Source: Melioribacteraceae bacterium (GTDB lineage: Bacteria > Bacteroidota > Ignavibacteria > Ignavibacteriales > Melioribacteraceae). Taken from it: a stretch of DNA of 6,103 nt. The position numbers were made by a program, and so were the translations under genes. This document shows positions 5,822-6,103 of the stretch, piece after piece. The notes under the pieces were generated by a model that was not told where the DNA came from, ran no database searches, and saw only the letters and a program-made list of their open reading frames with translations. Where the stretch lies: assembly GCA_015486905.1 (NCBI GenBank), contig WFQV01000237.1:1-6103 (forward strand), in the 5' to 3' direction. Each line of letters begins with the position of its first letter. Within the stretch, counting starts at the first letter, position 1.

Positions 5822-5902
5822 ATGGCTAAGTTTAAGACACCCAAGTCAATGATGAATGTGTGAGGAGTTGATTGATTGGATGGTTGGATTGTTGGATGAT
5901 TG
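5822..5902 (+). repeat. 81-bp direct repeat, copy 2, with five octamer units
   Basis: This is the second copy of 5500-5580. Its octamer tract is longer: TTGATTGA, TTGGATGG, TTGGATTG, TTGGATGA, TTGGATGG (5868-5907), so unit number differs between copies. One of the five mismatches turns TCA into TGA, shortening the ATG-initiated frame to 13 codons (MAKFKTPKSMMNV). Confidence 0.85.
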
Positions 5903-6015
5903 GATGGAATGAAAGATGAAATTTGTAAGCTCTATCACTCAAATAGTTATTTTAATTGTAGAAATAAGGAATACACAAATAAAAGGAAAGTTAGCTTGAT
6001 TACAGGATTAAAAAC

Positions 6016-6043
6016 ATTCGCGAAAATTCGTGTGATTAGCGGC
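6016..6043. repeat. Three imperfect ATTCGNG-type units upstream of the last gene
   Basis: ATTCGCGAAA, ATTCGTGTG and ATTAGCGGC lie end to end. From memory, similar 'ATTCGTG' phrases are frequent between genes in Bacteroidota-type genomes. It ends 13 bp before the ATG at 6057, so it could fall in the leader of that gene. No function is evident. Confidence 0.4.
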
Positions 6044-6056
6044 TAAAAACAAAAAG

Positions 6057-6103
6057 ATGAAAAAAAATGTCTTTATAATAGTAATATCTCTTCTTCTCAT
6101 TTC
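6057..6103 (+). CDS. Start of a probable secreted protein (partial, cut by window end)
   Basis: ATG 6057 opens a frame reading MKKNVFIIVISLLLI and then runs off the end of the window. Two Lys followed by a continuous Ile/Val/Leu stretch is a classic signal-peptide or membrane-anchor start, as in the other genes here. The ribosome binding site is weak: only A-rich AACAAAAAG precedes the ATG, without a GGAGG. Nothing beyond export can be inferred. Confidence 0.55.
   Translation, partial: MKKNVFIIVISLLLI

Larger units (their letters stand above)
5363..6056. other. Gene-free, repeat-rich stretch downstream of the propeller genes
   Basis: No supported gene lies here. The 81-codon open frame at 5570-5815 starts inside the octamer tract, lacks a ribosome binding site, runs through a hairpin repeat and has no recognisable domain. 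The stretch holds two copies of an 81-bp direct repeat (5500-5580, 5822-5902), a palindrome at 5686-5715, and a small three-unit repeat at 6016-6043. It ends just before a new start codon. No RNA gene or transposase fragment was recognised. Confidence 0.6.

Noticed and set aside
5500..5902. CRISPR array or insertion sequence
   Set aside because: There are only two repeat copies, with a long interior and no regular spacers. No terminal inverted repeats or transposase frame were found.
615..6103. A defence, toxin or biosynthetic system
   Set aside because: All recognisable genes encode exported propeller or signal-peptide proteins. No catalytic, nuclease, helicase or regulatory motif was seen.

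Overview
The window looks like an accessory chromosomal segment from a Bacteroidota/Chlorobiota-group bacterium, most plausibly of the Ignavibacteria type. The reasons are two intact secreted proteins ending in a type IX secretion (T9SS) type A sorting domain of the 'QNYPNPFNP ... VYDxLG ... LVN ... PGNYSxQFNAANLPSGIYFYTLRAG ... KKMIL(M/I)K' kind, signal peptides cleaved before Gln, clear GGAGG ribosome binding sites, and many short palindromic intergenic repeats. The genus assignment is inference from motif style only.

Layout. 1-614: no convincing gene; it holds a degenerate 7-bp tandem repeat and a few inverted repeats. 615-1056: a decayed T9SS-cargo gene, with an intact signal peptide and a short open frame, then a frameshift into a recognisable but broken sorting domain. 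1083-2909: a 608-residue secreted protein with seven SBBP-type beta-propeller repeats and a sorting domain that carries an in-frame 80-bp palindromic repeat. 2910-3035: a spacer with a long imperfect hairpin. 3036-5306: a 756-residue secreted protein with fourteen LVIVD-type propeller repeats and a sorting domain interrupted in-frame by two short palindrome-like inserts. 5331-5362: a good intrinsic terminator. 5363-6056: a gene-free, repeat-rich stretch with an 81-bp direct repeat in two copies 322 bp apart, octamer tracts and a perfect-stem palindrome. 6057-6103: the first 15 codons of another probable signal-peptide protein, cut by the window edge.

How it fits together. All plus-strand genes encode exported proteins. 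The two intact ones would cross the inner membrane by Sec and the outer membrane by T9SS, and end up on the surface or outside the cell. No enzyme, transporter, regulator, defence or mobility gene is visible. The most interesting signal is not a new multi-gene system. It is the behaviour of palindromic repeats: they sit in the coding sequence of two neighbouring sorting domains, in frame, at the same loop, while the terminal part of the two domains stays almost identical at DNA level although the propellers upstream are unrelated.
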